Below are positions 33,620 to 41,665 of a stretch of 64,000 nt of DNA, piece by piece (within the stretch, counting starts at the first letter, position 1; every line of letters begins with the position of its first letter). Origin of the DNA: Streptomyces resistomycificus (GTDB lineage: Bacteria > Actinomycetota > Actinomycetes > Streptomycetales > Streptomycetaceae); contig NZ_KQ949006.1 in the NCBI RefSeq assembly GCF_001514265.1, positions 100,017 through 164,016 of the forward strand. The letters run 5' to 3'. The notes below the pieces were generated by a model, which saw only the letters and a list, made by a program, of their open reading frames with translations, was not told the origin of the DNA and did no database searches. The position numbers were made by a program, and so were the translations under genes.

Positions 33620-35041
33620 TCAGTCCACCTTGTCGGCGAGGTCGCCGGCCAGGTCGTCGAGGACCGACTTCGCGCCCTGGCCGCCGTAGATCTCCTGGAG
33701 GGCGGCGGCCCAGCTGGTCGTCGCGTCGAAGAACTGGGCCTGCGGGGTGAACTGGATCCTCGTCTGGTCGACGACGGTCTCGAAGGTCTCGAGGAAGCCG
33801 GGCAGCTTCCTCATCTTGTCCTTGTAGGCGGCGTCCTGGCTGACCGACTTCCGCACCGGGTCGATGTGGTTGTGGGTGACCGCGCTCCGGCGCAGGTGCT
33901 CCTTGCCGGTCGCCCACTGCAGGAACAGCCAACCGGCGCTCTTCTTCTTGCTCTTGGCGTTCATGCCGAGCGACCAGATCCACATGTTGGTGGCGAGGGA
34001 CCCGTCCGGTCCCTTGGGGCCCGGATGGAAGGCGATCCTCCCGGAGGCGGGACTGGCCCCTTCGACGGCCTGGAAGTAGGCGGCCGTGTCCGCGTCGAAC
34101 AGCATCCCGGCCTTCTTCGCGCCGAGGTCGCTGGAGCACTGGTACCAGGAGTACGACGTCCACGACGGCGGGCCGCCCTGCTTGACCATGCCCGCCCAGT
34201 CCTCGGTGAACGCGACGGCCTGAGGGGTGTTCATCGCGGGTGTGAGCTTCCCGCCGTCGACCGTGAAGTCCCGCAGCCCGTTGCGGGCGTACATCGTCAT
34301 GAAGCCGGGATGGATGGTCGCCCAGCTGCGCGAGCCGCGCACCGCGATGCCGTACATGCCGTCGTAACCGGCGCCGGGCGCCTTCTTCTTGATGGCCGAG
34401 GCGAGTTCGCGCAGCTCGTCGAAGGTCTCGGCGGGCTTCAGCCCCAGCTTGCCGAACACCTCCGTGTTGTAGGCGACGACGTTGGTCTCCCAGCCCCACG
34501 GCAGCGCGTACTGCCCGCCCTGTCCGAGCGGGGCGCCGGCCTTCAGGGACCACTGGTCGGCCTGGAGGAGGTTGGGGAAGAAGTCGCCCTGGTCCCAGTC
34601 CCCGTCGGTGGCCGAGGAGTTGCTCATCCAGGGCCCGAGATCCTCCAGCCAGCCCGGCGGTCCGTACTGCCAGACCATGTACGCGCCGAGCATGAACACG
34701 TCGTAGGAGGCGCGCCCGCTGGACAGGTCCACGGTGAGCTTGTCGAAGTAGTTGTCCTCGGGGAAGACGTCGTACTCGACCTTGATCCCGGTCTGTTCGG
34801 TGAACGCCTTCAGATCGGCGACCAGCGCGTCCGTGTACGGGTGCTTGTTGAGCAGCGCCTTGACGGTGGTGCCCTGCTCCCGCTTCCAGTCGAACGAGCC
34901 GGTGACGTCGTCCGCGGCCGAGCCGTCGCCCTGCTGGTCGTCCCCGCCGAAGCCGGCACCGCAGGCGGTGAGCAGAGGGGCCGCGGCCGCGGCGGCGGTC
35001 AGGGTGAGGAAGCGGCGACGGTCGTGCGCGTGCGTGTCCAT
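33620..35041 (-). CDS. solute-binding lipoprotein of sugar/polyol ABC transporter
   Basis: A 473-residue family-1 extracellular solute-binding protein. The N-terminus has a twin-arginine-like RRRFLTLTAAAAAAPLLTACG, in which LTAC is a lipobox, so it is probably a Tat-exported lipoprotein anchored outside the membrane. The mature part has the usual two-lobed features (YDVFMLGAYMVWQYG, NVVAYNTEVFGKLG, MNTPQAVAFTEDWAGM). First gene of the operon; GGAGG ribosome site 6 bases upstream. Substrate unknown; the two-ATPase architecture recalls glycerol/polyol importers of the GlpSTPQV type. Confidence 0.9.
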   Translation of the reverse strand: MDTHAHDRRRFLTLTAAAAAAPLLTACGAGFGGDDQQGDGSAADDVTGSFDWKREQGTTVKALLNKHPYTDALVADLKAFTEQTGIKVEYDVFPEDNYFDKLTVDLSSGRASYDVFMLGAYMVWQYGPPGWLEDLGPWMSNSSATDGDWDQGDFFPNLLQADQWSLKAGAPLGQGGQYALPWGWETNVVAYNTEVFGKLGLKPAETFDELRELASAIKKKAPGAGYDGMYGIAVRGSRSWATIHPGFMTMYARNGLRDFTVDGGKLTPAMNTPQAVAFTEDWAGMVKQGGPPSWTSYSWYQCSSDLGAKKAGMLFDADTAAYFQAVEGASPASGRIAFHPGPKGPDGSLATNMWIWSLGMNAKSKKKSAGWLFLQWATGKEHLRRSAVTHNHIDPVRKSVSQDAAYKDKMRKLPGFLETFETVVDQTRIQFTPQAQFFDATTSWAAALQEIYGGQGAKSVLDDLAGDLADKVD

Positions 35042-35207
35042 CCGTGACCTCCAGGTGGGGCTGGGTCCGGTGCTCGGCCAACACGGTGAGTCGATTCGTT
35101 AACAGAGGGTGGAACGGCGGAAGTTGGCCGTCAATCCCTCGCGCACACCAAAATCTCGGTGCAGAGTGAGAAGTTCACGTCCGGGGGCGCGAAGAACGGA
35201 GGTCTGG
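35042..35207. promoter_or_regulatory. divergent promoter region of the polyol operon and second FGGY kinase
   Basis: 166 bp between the solute-binding-protein gene and the second FGGY kinase. It is A/T-richer than its surroundings (for example GATTCGTTAACAGAG near 35093-35107) and should hold both promoters and the DeoR operator. I could not identify a clear dyad. Confidence 0.5.
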
Positions 35208-36689
35208 ATGGTGGGTGAGAACGAGGCATGGCTGGGCATCGATCTGGGCACGCAGAGCGTCAGGGTTTTGGTGGTCACCGGCGACGGGACGGTCCTCGGC
35301 ACCGGCAGCGTTCCCCTGGCCGGACGCCGGGAGGGCGGGCGGCACGAGCAGGACCCGGGGGAGTGGTGGGAGGCGGTGCGCACGGCGTGCCGGGCGGCGC
35401 TGGCGCCCGACCCGGTCACACGGCCGGGCGCCGGGAAGGGTGTCCGGATCGGCGGGCTCGCGGTGTGCGGGACGTCCGGGACCGTGCTGCTGACGGACGG
35501 CTCGGGACGCCCGGTGACCCCCGCGTTGATGTACGACGACACGCGGGCGGCGGCGGAGGCCGCGCGGCTCCGGGCGTCCGGGCTCGCGGTGCAGGACAGC
35601 TGGGCGCTGCCGAAGGCGCTGTGGCTGGTCGGCGCCCAGGGGCGGGACCGGGGCTCGAGGGTCACCCACCAGCCCGACGTGATCACCGCACGGCTCGTCG
35701 GCCGACCGGTGCCGACCGACTCCAGCCACGCCCTCAAGACGGGGTATGACGTGGAGCGCGAGGCGTGGCCCGACCTCGCCCTGGACCTGCCCGAGGTCGT
35801 ACGGCCCGGCACCCGCCTGGGGGAGGTCTGCCCGGCCGCCGCCGAGGCCACCGGCGTTCCCGCCGGGACCCCCGTGTTCGCCGGGATGACGGACGGCTGC
35901 GCGGCGCAGATCGCCTCGGGGGCGCTGCGGCCGGGTTCCTGGAACTCGGTGCTCGGGACGACGCTCGTCCTGAAGGGCGCCTGCGCCACTCCCGTGCGGG
36001 ACGCCACCGGCGTCGTCTACAACCACCGGGCCCCGGACGGGACCTGGCTGCCGGGCGGGGCGTCCAGCGTGGGGGCGGGGGTGCTGACCGCAGGCTTCGC
36101 GGGCGCGGATCCCGCGGCCATGGACCGGCGGGCTGCCGCCTTCGAACCGTCCGGCGTGGTCGCCTACCCGCTGGTGTCGCCGGGCGAACGGTTCCCCTTC
36201 CTGGCTCCGGACGCCACCGCCCTGCTGCTCGGCGAGCCCGCCGGTGACGCCGACCTGTGGGCCGGCCTGCTCCAGGGGGTCGCCTTCACCGAGCGGCTGT
36301 GCCTGGACTACCTGCACCTTCTGGGCGCCCCGCTCGACGGGCCCCTCACCTTCACCGGGGGCGCCGCGCGCAGCGCCTACTGGAACCAGCTGCGCGCCGA
36401 CATCCTGGGACGCCCGGTGCGCGTACCGAAGCAGACCGAACCGGCGCTGGGGATGGCGGTGCTGGCGGCGTACGGGAGTGCGTACGGGACCGGCCCGGAC
36501 CGGGGTCTGGCGGACGTCGCCGAACGCATGACCCGGCTGAGCGAGGTCGTCCACCCCCGCCCCGGCCGCACGGCCCTGTTCGCCGAGCCGTACGTCCGTC
36601 TCGTCGACGAACTGACGGTCCGCGGCTGGCTGCCGGCGCCCGTCGCGGCACACGCGCGCGACCGGTCGAACCGGGATACTGCGGGCTGA
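35208..36689 (+). CDS. FGGY-family carbohydrate kinase, xylulokinase-like (second)
   Basis: A 493-residue sugar kinase, only distantly similar to the FGGY protein of the minus-strand operon. GIDLGTQSVRVLVVTGDG opens the protein, GTSGTVLLTDGSGRPVTPALMYDD is the substrate-side motif, FAGMTDGCAAQIASGAL carries the catalytic Asp (near residue 228), and TFTGGAARSAYWNQLRADILGRP is the adenosine motif. The ATG has ACGGAGG 5 bases upstream. It is divergent from the transporter operon and followed by a phosphatase, so the same substrate system is likely: two kinases for one pathway, or for two imported stereoisomers. Confidence 0.9.
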   Translation: MVGENEAWLGIDLGTQSVRVLVVTGDGTVLGTGSVPLAGRREGGRHEQDPGEWWEAVRTACRAALAPDPVTRPGAGKGVRIGGLAVCGTSGTVLLTDGSGRPVTPALMYDDTRAAAEAARLRASGLAVQDSWALPKALWLVGAQGRDRGSRVTHQPDVITARLVGRPVPTDSSHALKTGYDVEREAWPDLALDLPEVVRPGTRLGEVCPAAAEATGVPAGTPVFAGMTDGCAAQIASGALRPGSWNSVLGTTLVLKGACATPVRDATGVVYNHRAPDGTWLPGGASSVGAGVLTAGFAGADPAAMDRRAAAFEPSGVVAYPLVSPGERFPFLAPDATALLLGEPAGDADLWAGLLQGVAFTERLCLDYLHLLGAPLDGPLTFTGGAARSAYWNQLRADILGRPVRVPKQTEPALGMAVLAAYGSAYGTGPDRGLADVAERMTRLSEVVHPRPGRTALFAEPYVRLVDELTVRGWLPAPVAAHARDRSNRDTAG

Positions 36690-36732
36690 TGAGCCCAGCC
36701 CTGTCGCCGGCCCTCCACGGACGGACCCATCC

Positions 36733-37371
36733 ATGAACACCACACCCACCCCCGCCACCCTGCTGCTGGCCCGCCACGGGCAGACGGTCTGGCACGCCGA
36801 GAACCGGTACGCCGGGGTCAGCGACGTGTCCCTCACGGACACCGGGCGCGAGCAGGCCGAGGCGCTCGGGCGCTGGGCCGCCGCGCACCCGGTCGACGCG
36901 GTCTGGACGTCACCGGTGTCCCGGGCCGTCGTCACGGCGGAGCCCGCCTGCCGGGCCCTCGGCCTCACCCCGCACCGCGAGCCCGGCCTGCGCGAGTGCG
37001 ACTTCGGTGTGGTGGAGGGCCGAACCCTCGCGGAGTTCGCCGCCGAGGACCCGGCGGGGGCCGCGGCCTACCGGGCCGACCCCGTGGCGCACCCCTTCCC
37101 CGGCGCCGAGGACCCGAAGGCCGCCGCCGCCCGCGGCGCCGAGGCCCTGCGCCGGATCGCCGCCGCCCACCCCGGCGAACGGGTCCTCGTGGTCGCCCAC
37201 AACACCCTGTTCCGTCTGGTGCTGTGCACGCTGCTGTCGATCCCGGCCGGGGAGTACCGCAGGGTGTTCCCTCGGTTGCTCAACGCCGCGATCAGTGAAC
37301 TCCGCGTGACCCCGGACGGATCCGCCGCACTTCTCTCCCTCAATGTGCCGTGCGAGCCGGGCATCTCGTAG
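36733..37371 (+). CDS. histidine phosphatase family protein
   Basis: A 212-residue phosphatase/phosphoglycerate-mutase-like protein. The catalytic RHG motif is LLARHGQTVWHAENRYAG (His near residue 15), followed by TSPVSRAVVTAEPACRALG, the acid Glu in RECDFGVVEGRT, and the second His in VVAHNTLFRLVLC. Such enzymes remove phosphate from sugar phosphates or other metabolites. 43 bp after the FGGY kinase, so probably co-transcribed; it may dephosphorylate a pathway intermediate. Confidence 0.9.
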   Translation: MNTTPTPATLLLARHGQTVWHAENRYAGVSDVSLTDTGREQAEALGRWAAAHPVDAVWTSPVSRAVVTAEPACRALGLTPHREPGLRECDFGVVEGRTLAEFAAEDPAGAAAYRADPVAHPFPGAEDPKAAAARGAEALRRIAAAHPGERVLVVAHNTLFRLVLCTLLSIPAGEYRRVFPRLLNAAISELRVTPDGSAALLSLNVPCEPGIS

Positions 37372-37383
37372 CACTATGTGCGC

Positions 37384-38163
37384 ATGACGGAGATCGACAC
37401 CTCGGTGCCGCATTCGGCCCGGATCTGGAACTACTGGCTCGGGGGCAAGGACAACTACCCGGTGGACGAGGCGGCCGGTGACGCCTACACCGCCGTCTTC
37501 CCCGGCATCGTCACCATCGCCCGAGGCAGCCGCGCCTTCCTCGGGCGCAGCATCCGCTACCTGGTGCGGGAGGCGGGCGTACGCCAGTTCCTCGACGTCG
37601 GCACCGGCCTGCCCACCGTGGACAACACCCACGAGGTCGCCCAGGGCGCCGCCCCCGAGTCGAGGATCGTCTACGTCGACAACGACCCGTTGGTGCTCGC
37701 GCACGCCCGCGCCCTGCTCACCTCCACGCCCGAGGGCGCGACGGCGTACGAGGCGATCAGCCTCTTCGAGCCGGAGCAGATCCTGCGGGCCGCCGCGAAG
37801 ACCCTGGACCTGACGCAGCCGACCGCCCTGATCCTCAGCGGCATCCTCGGCCACGTCGCCGACTACGACGGGGCCCGCGCCATCGTGCACAGCCTCCTGG
37901 AGGGCCTGCCCTCCGGCAGCTACCTCTGCGTCAACGACGGCTCCCGGGGCACCGACCCGGCCTACGAGCAGGCCCAGGACGCCTACAACGAGACCGGCGC
38001 GGTCCCGTACTTCCTGCGCCCGGTCGACCAGATCGCGGCCTTCTTCGACGGGCTGGAGCTGGTGGAGCCGGGCGTGGTGTCCGTCCCCCTGTGGCGCCCC
38101 GAGCCCGGCACCGACGAGCCACAGCCGATCGGCCAGCACGGCGGCCTGGGCCGCAAGCCGTAA
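37384..38163 (+). CDS. SAM-dependent methyltransferase, DUF574 / Methyltransf_19 family
   Basis: A 259-residue protein of the actinobacterial family that begins TEIDTSVPHSARIWNYWLGGKDNYPVDEAAG (read in two parts). The SAM motif is FLDVGTGLPTVDNTHEVAQ, with the acidic VYVDNDPLVLAHA. The substrate is unknown for most members. The ATG (TEIDTSV) is preferred; a GTG two codons earlier is possible. There is no clear ribosome site, and the short distance to the previous stop suggests either readthrough or a leaderless transcript. Convergent with sodF. Confidence 0.9.
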   Translation: MTEIDTSVPHSARIWNYWLGGKDNYPVDEAAGDAYTAVFPGIVTIARGSRAFLGRSIRYLVREAGVRQFLDVGTGLPTVDNTHEVAQGAAPESRIVYVDNDPLVLAHARALLTSTPEGATAYEAISLFEPEQILRAAAKTLDLTQPTALILSGILGHVADYDGARAIVHSLLEGLPSGSYLCVNDGSRGTDPAYEQAQDAYNETGAVPYFLRPVDQIAAFFDGLELVEPGVVSVPLWRPEPGTDEPQPIGQHGGLGRKP

Positions 38164-38173
38164 CGGCACCGGA

Positions 38174-38206
38174 GAGCCCCCGCGAGTCACGTCCTCGCGG
38201 GGGCTC
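38174..38206. terminator. bidirectional hairpin between methyltransferase and sodF
   Basis: GAGCCCCCGCGAG (38174-38186; as read, bases GAGCCCCC then GCGAG) pairs perfectly over 13 bp with 38194-38206 around a 7-base loop. Confidence 0.85.
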
Positions 38207-38273
38207 CCGTCTTTCCGCCTGCCGACGTGAAGGGTGAGAAGACGATCACGAGGCAGGACGCTCTACGGAGGCG

Positions 38274-38915
38274 TCAGGGCGCCAGCAGCAGCACGTCCGC
38301 ACGGGACTTGGCGGCCTCGTACCGCCGGGCCACGTCCTGCCAGTCGACGACCTGCCACATGGCCTCGATGAAGTCGACCTTCTGGTTCTTGTACTGCAGG
38401 TAGAAGGCGTGCTCCCAGGCGTCGAAGACGAGGATCGGCACCGAGCCCTGACCCACGTTGCCCTGGTGGTCGTAGACCTGCTCGACGACGAGCCGGCCGC
38501 TCAGCGGCTCGTAGGCGAGGACACCCCACCCGGAACCCTGCGTGGTCGCGGAGGCCTTGGTCAGCTGGGCCTTGAACCCGGCGAACGACCCGAACGACTC
38601 CGCGATCGCGTCCGCGAGCTCCCCCACCCCGTCGACGGCGAGCGGCTCACCGCCGCCCTCGCCGGTCATGTTCCGCCAGTAGATGCTGTGCAGGATGTGC
38701 CCGGACAGATGAAAGGCCAGGTTCTTCTCCAGGCCGTTGACCGCGCCCCAGCTCTCCTTGTCACGCGCCTCCGCCAGCTGCTCCAGCGTGTCGTTCGCGC
38801 CCTTCACATAGGCGGCGTGGTGCTTGTCGTGATGCAGCTCGATGATCTCGGGGCTGATCACGGGGGCGAGCGCGGAGTAGTCGTAGGGCAGTTCGGGCAG
38901 CGTGTACACGGGCAT
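38274..38915 (-). CDS. sodF: superoxide dismutase, Fe(Zn) type
   Basis: A 213-residue Fe/Mn-family superoxide dismutase, cytoplasmic, converting superoxide to peroxide and oxygen. The four metal ligands are visible: His in ELHHDKHHAAYVKG, His in FHLSGHILHSIYW, and Asp/His in FDAWEHAFYLQYKN. Streptomyces carry this Fe-Zn enzyme as sodF, the counterpart of nickel-dependent sodN. A near-perfect Nur box lies 26-42 bp upstream of the start, so repression by Nur with nickel is expected. GGAGGGG lies 9 bases before the ATG; in S. coelicolor this 5' region is also the target of a small RNA from the sodN 3' end (established there, untested here). Confidence 0.95.
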   Translation of the reverse strand: MPVYTLPELPYDYSALAPVISPEIIELHHDKHHAAYVKGANDTLEQLAEARDKESWGAVNGLEKNLAFHLSGHILHSIYWRNMTGEGGGEPLAVDGVGELADAIAESFGSFAGFKAQLTKASATTQGSGWGVLAYEPLSGRLVVEQVYDHQGNVGQGSVPILVFDAWEHAFYLQYKNQKVDFIEAMWQVVDWQDVARRYEAAKSRADVLLLAP

Positions 38916-38940
38916 GACGGGGTCCCCTCCGAACCTCTTA

Positions 38941-38957
38941 TTGCACATAGATTGCAA
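38941..38957. promoter_or_regulatory. Nur box upstream of sodF
   Basis: TTGCAC-ATAGA-TTGCAA fits the published Nur operator tTGCaa-N5-ttGCAA at 11 of 12 arm positions, and is correctly placed upstream of sodF. Nur is the nickel-sensing Fur-family repressor. Confidence 0.85.
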
Positions 38958-39065
38958 GTGCAGGCTAGCAGCAGCAAGCGGGAAGCGGGTGTCCGGCATG
39001 CCGACAGGGCCTGCGCGCTCCGCCACGGGCGACCTACGATCGGACCTCGTAGAAAGGGGGCGGCC

Positions 39066-39485
39066 ATGGGGCCCGAGATCGCCGAGCTCGCCAGAACCGC
39101 GGGGACCACGATGGTGACGCTGATGGCCGGCCAGGCATGGGAGTCCGCCCGCGACGGACTGGTCTCCCTCTGGCAACGCTTCCAGCCCGGCCGGGCCGAG
39201 GTCGTCGGCAGCGAACTCGAGGCGACACGCGAGGACCTGCTCCTCGCCCGCGAGTCCGGCGACACCGGCACCGAGGCCGAACTGACCGACGAATGGCAGG
39301 CACGCGTACGCCGACTGCTGCTCGCCCAGCCGGAGGTCGCCGACGAACTGCGGCGCATCCTCGCGGAGTTGAGCCCCGAACTCCCGGAGCGGCAGCCCTC
39401 GGTGGACGTCCGCCTACGCGCCGAGGTCTCCGGCAGCGGCCGGGTCTACCAGGCCGGACGCGACCAGCACATCACCGAACGATGA
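39066..39485 (+). CDS. small helical protein with C-terminal amyloid-like motif (candidate Bell-type effector)
   Basis: A 139-residue protein. Residues about 1-110 are predicted helical: a weakly hydrophobic N-terminal helix (ELARTAGTTMVTLMAGQAW), then charged amphipathic helices (ELEATREDLLLARESGDTG, ADELRRILAELSPEL). The last 18 residues, SGSGRVYQAGRDQHITER (122-139), are a short Gly/Gln/Asp motif that recurs at the N-terminus of the next gene's product. Its ATGA stop/start overlap couples it to that STAND protein. The arrangement matches Bell-domain effectors with a C-terminal bacterial amyloid signalling sequence (BASS). Those are thought to act like fungal HET-S/HeLo proteins, forming membrane-damaging oligomers once triggered. 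Assignment is by architecture and motif, not by database match. RBS: AAAGGGGG. Confidence 0.75.
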   Translation: MGPEIAELARTAGTTMVTLMAGQAWESARDGLVSLWQRFQPGRAEVVGSELEATREDLLLARESGDTGTEAELTDEWQARVRRLLLAQPEVADELRRILAELSPELPERQPSVDVRLRAEVSGSGRVYQAGRDQHITER

Positions 39486-41665
39486 GCGAACTCGGCGCCC
39501 GCGCCTCGGGCCAGGGCCGGATCTTCCAGACCTCCGGCGACCAGTACATCGAGGAACACCACCATCACTACGACGCCGGGACGGGCGGCCCGCTCTTCGG
39601 CCGTCAGGTCGTCCCCCCGGCGCCGGCCGCCCCGGACTCCGTCCGGATGCCACTGGTCGGCCGTACGCCAGGCGTCCTGCGCGACCGCGAGGAACTGCGC
39701 CGGGTGCTCGGCGCCGCGGTCGCCGGGCCCGGCGGCGAGGTCCACGTCGTGCACGGCATGGGCGGCTGCGGCAAGACCGCGCTGGCGCACTGGCTGTTCA
39801 CCGAGGCGGTACGCGAACACGGCCGCGTCGGCTTCTGGGTCAACGCGTCCGAACGGATGTCCCTCCGCGCCGGCATGCTGGCGGTCGCGGGCGACCGGGG
39901 CGCGGCGGCGGGCGAACTGGCGGCCGCGGCTGCCGGACAGCGAGCGGCGTCCGACCTGGTCTGGCACTACCTCGACCAGTCCCCCGAGCCCTGGCTGCTC
40001 GTCCTCGACAACGCCGACGACCCGACGGTCCTGGAGGACGGGGCGTGGCTGCGGGCCGGCGGGCGCGGGACGGTGCTGGTCACGACACGGCACGCGACGT
40101 CCGCGCTGTGGAACGTGCCGGGTGTGCGTCGGCACGCCCTGGGGGTCCTTCCCCTGGACGACGCGGCGCAGATCCTGTGCGACCTGGCGCCGGACGCGGG
40201 TGATCTGGAGGCGGCGCGGAAGGTGGCCGAGCGGTTGGGCCGGCTCCCGCTGGCGCTCACCCTCGCCGGGTCCCATCTCGCCCACCAACTCCTGGAGTCG
40301 TGGTCCATGGACGAGTACGACCGCAAGCTCGACGAGGAGTCGACGGCGATCGTGGACCGGGGTGCCTCGGGGTACGGAGGCAGTCAGGCGCGTCATCTGG
40401 TGGGCCGCACCTGGCAGTTGTCGCTGGACGCGCTGGCCGGGCAGGGGTTGCCGGAGGCCACGACGTTGTTGCGGCTGTTGTCGTTCCTGGCGGCGGATCC
40501 AGTGCCGTTGAGCATGCTGGCGCCGGTGGCCCGGGGAGAGTTGGTGCTCGACGGGCTCGAACCCGCTCTGAGCGCAGGACAGTTGGAGCCCGCACTGCGG
40601 GGGCTCCTGGACCATTCGCTTGCCGCGCTGGTCGCGTCGGAGGGGGAGCGGTGCGTCCAGGCGCACGGGGTGCTGCTGGACAGCGTGAGAACAGGGGTCT
40701 CGGCAGGACAGCGGTCGACTTTCGCTGAAGGGGCGGCCGCCCTCCTGGAGGGCGCGCTGCCCGAACCGGGCGTTGACTCGCCCGACGCGCGGGGGCGGCT
40801 CACCTTGCTGACGCCGCATGCCTCGGCGCTCCTTGCCGCGGCTCCCGGGGAGCGCACCGGCACGCTTGCTGTGCGTGTCGTCCGGCAGGTGTTCGACTCC
40901 GGGGACTACGCGGGTGCCCTCGGCCTCGCTCCGGGCATCGCCGACCGGATCGAGTCCCTTCTTGGGGTACAGCACCCCGTGGCCCTGGAGGCTCGGGACG
41001 TCGAGGCCAGGGCTCTGTTCAGGATGGGGCGTTACCCGGAGTCCGAGGCGCTGCACCGCCGGGTTCTCGGACGTCGCGAGCTCGTGCTGGGTCCTGACCA
41101 CCCGGACACGCTGCGCAGTTGCTTCGGACTGCACCAGCCGCTCGATCTCCTGGACAAGGACGAGGAGGCGGAGGGCCTGCTCCGCCGGGCTCTCGAGGGG
41201 CAGCGGCGAATTCTGGGAGCGGACTCCCCGGAGACCCTCCTCACCTGGGCGCTTCTGCCCGAGGTGCTGGCCCAGCTCGGCAAGGAGGGGGAGTTCGATG
41301 CCGAGGTGCGTGCGCTCACAGCGGCGTGCGAGCGCAGCCTGTCGCCGGACCACTTCACGGCGGTGGGCGCGCGGCACAGCATTGCCTGCGGCCTGTGGAT
41401 GTTGGGGCGGTTCCAAGAGGCAGAGCCCCTCGCCCGTGAAGTGTTGGCCGACAGGATCAGACTGCAAGGGCGGGACCACCCCTTGGCCCTGTCGGTGATG
41501 TACCTGACGGTCCTGATCGCCCGGGACCTCGGCAGGACCGGCGAGGCCGTCGAAACGCTCAAGGAAGTCCTGGAGCGCCGTGAACGGGTGCTGGGGCGCG
41601 AGCACCCGTTCGTCACGCCGGACCGCGAACGCCTCGCCGCCTGGCAAGCCGAAGTCCAGCTCTGA
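39482..41665 (+). CDS. STAND NTPase: BASS-like motif, NB-ARC and TPR repeats (NLR-like)
   Basis: A 727-residue NLR-like protein. Residues 9-25 (SGQGRIFQTSGDQYIEE) repeat the C-terminal motif of the upstream protein; a His run (EEHHHHY) follows. The NB-ARC core has the P-loop GMGGCGKTALAHW (92-104), Walker B WLLVLDNADD (171-180), the sensor RGTVLVTTRH (195-204) and a GLPL-like LGRLPLALTLAG. From about residue 500 there are TPR-type repeats with recurring phrases (MGRYPESEALHRRVLGRRELVLGPDHPDTL-like units, read in parts). In NLR logic the repeats sense a trigger, the NTPase oligomerises, and the N-terminal motif templates the partner's amyloid fold. Its stop directly abuts the convergent permease stop (TGATCA). 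Confidence 0.85.
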   Translation: MSELGARASGQGRIFQTSGDQYIEEHHHHYDAGTGGPLFGRQVVPPAPAAPDSVRMPLVGRTPGVLRDREELRRVLGAAVAGPGGEVHVVHGMGGCGKTALAHWLFTEAVREHGRVGFWVNASERMSLRAGMLAVAGDRGAAAGELAAAAAGQRAASDLVWHYLDQSPEPWLLVLDNADDPTVLEDGAWLRAGGRGTVLVTTRHATSALWNVPGVRRHALGVLPLDDAAQILCDLAPDAGDLEAARKVAERLGRLPLALTLAGSHLAHQLLESWSMDEYDRKLDEESTAIVDRGASGYGGSQARHLVGRTWQLSLDALAGQGLPEATTLLRLLSFLAADPVPLSMLAPVARGELVLDGLEPALSAGQLEPALRGLLDHSLAALVASEGERCVQAHGVLLDSVRTGVSAGQRSTFAEGAAALLEGALPEPGVDSPDARGRLTLLTPHASALLAAAPGERTGTLAVRVVRQVFDSGDYAGALGLAPGIADRIESLLGVQHPVALEARDVEARALFRMGRYPESEALHRRVLGRRELVLGPDHPDTLRSCFGLHQPLDLLDKDEEAEGLLRRALEGQRRILGADSPETLLTWALLPEVLAQLGKEGEFDAEVRALTAACERSLSPDHFTAVGARHSIACGLWMLGRFQEAEPLAREVLADRIRLQGRDHPLALSVMYLTVLIARDLGRTGEAVETLKEVLERRERVLGREHPFVTPDRERLAAWQAEVQL

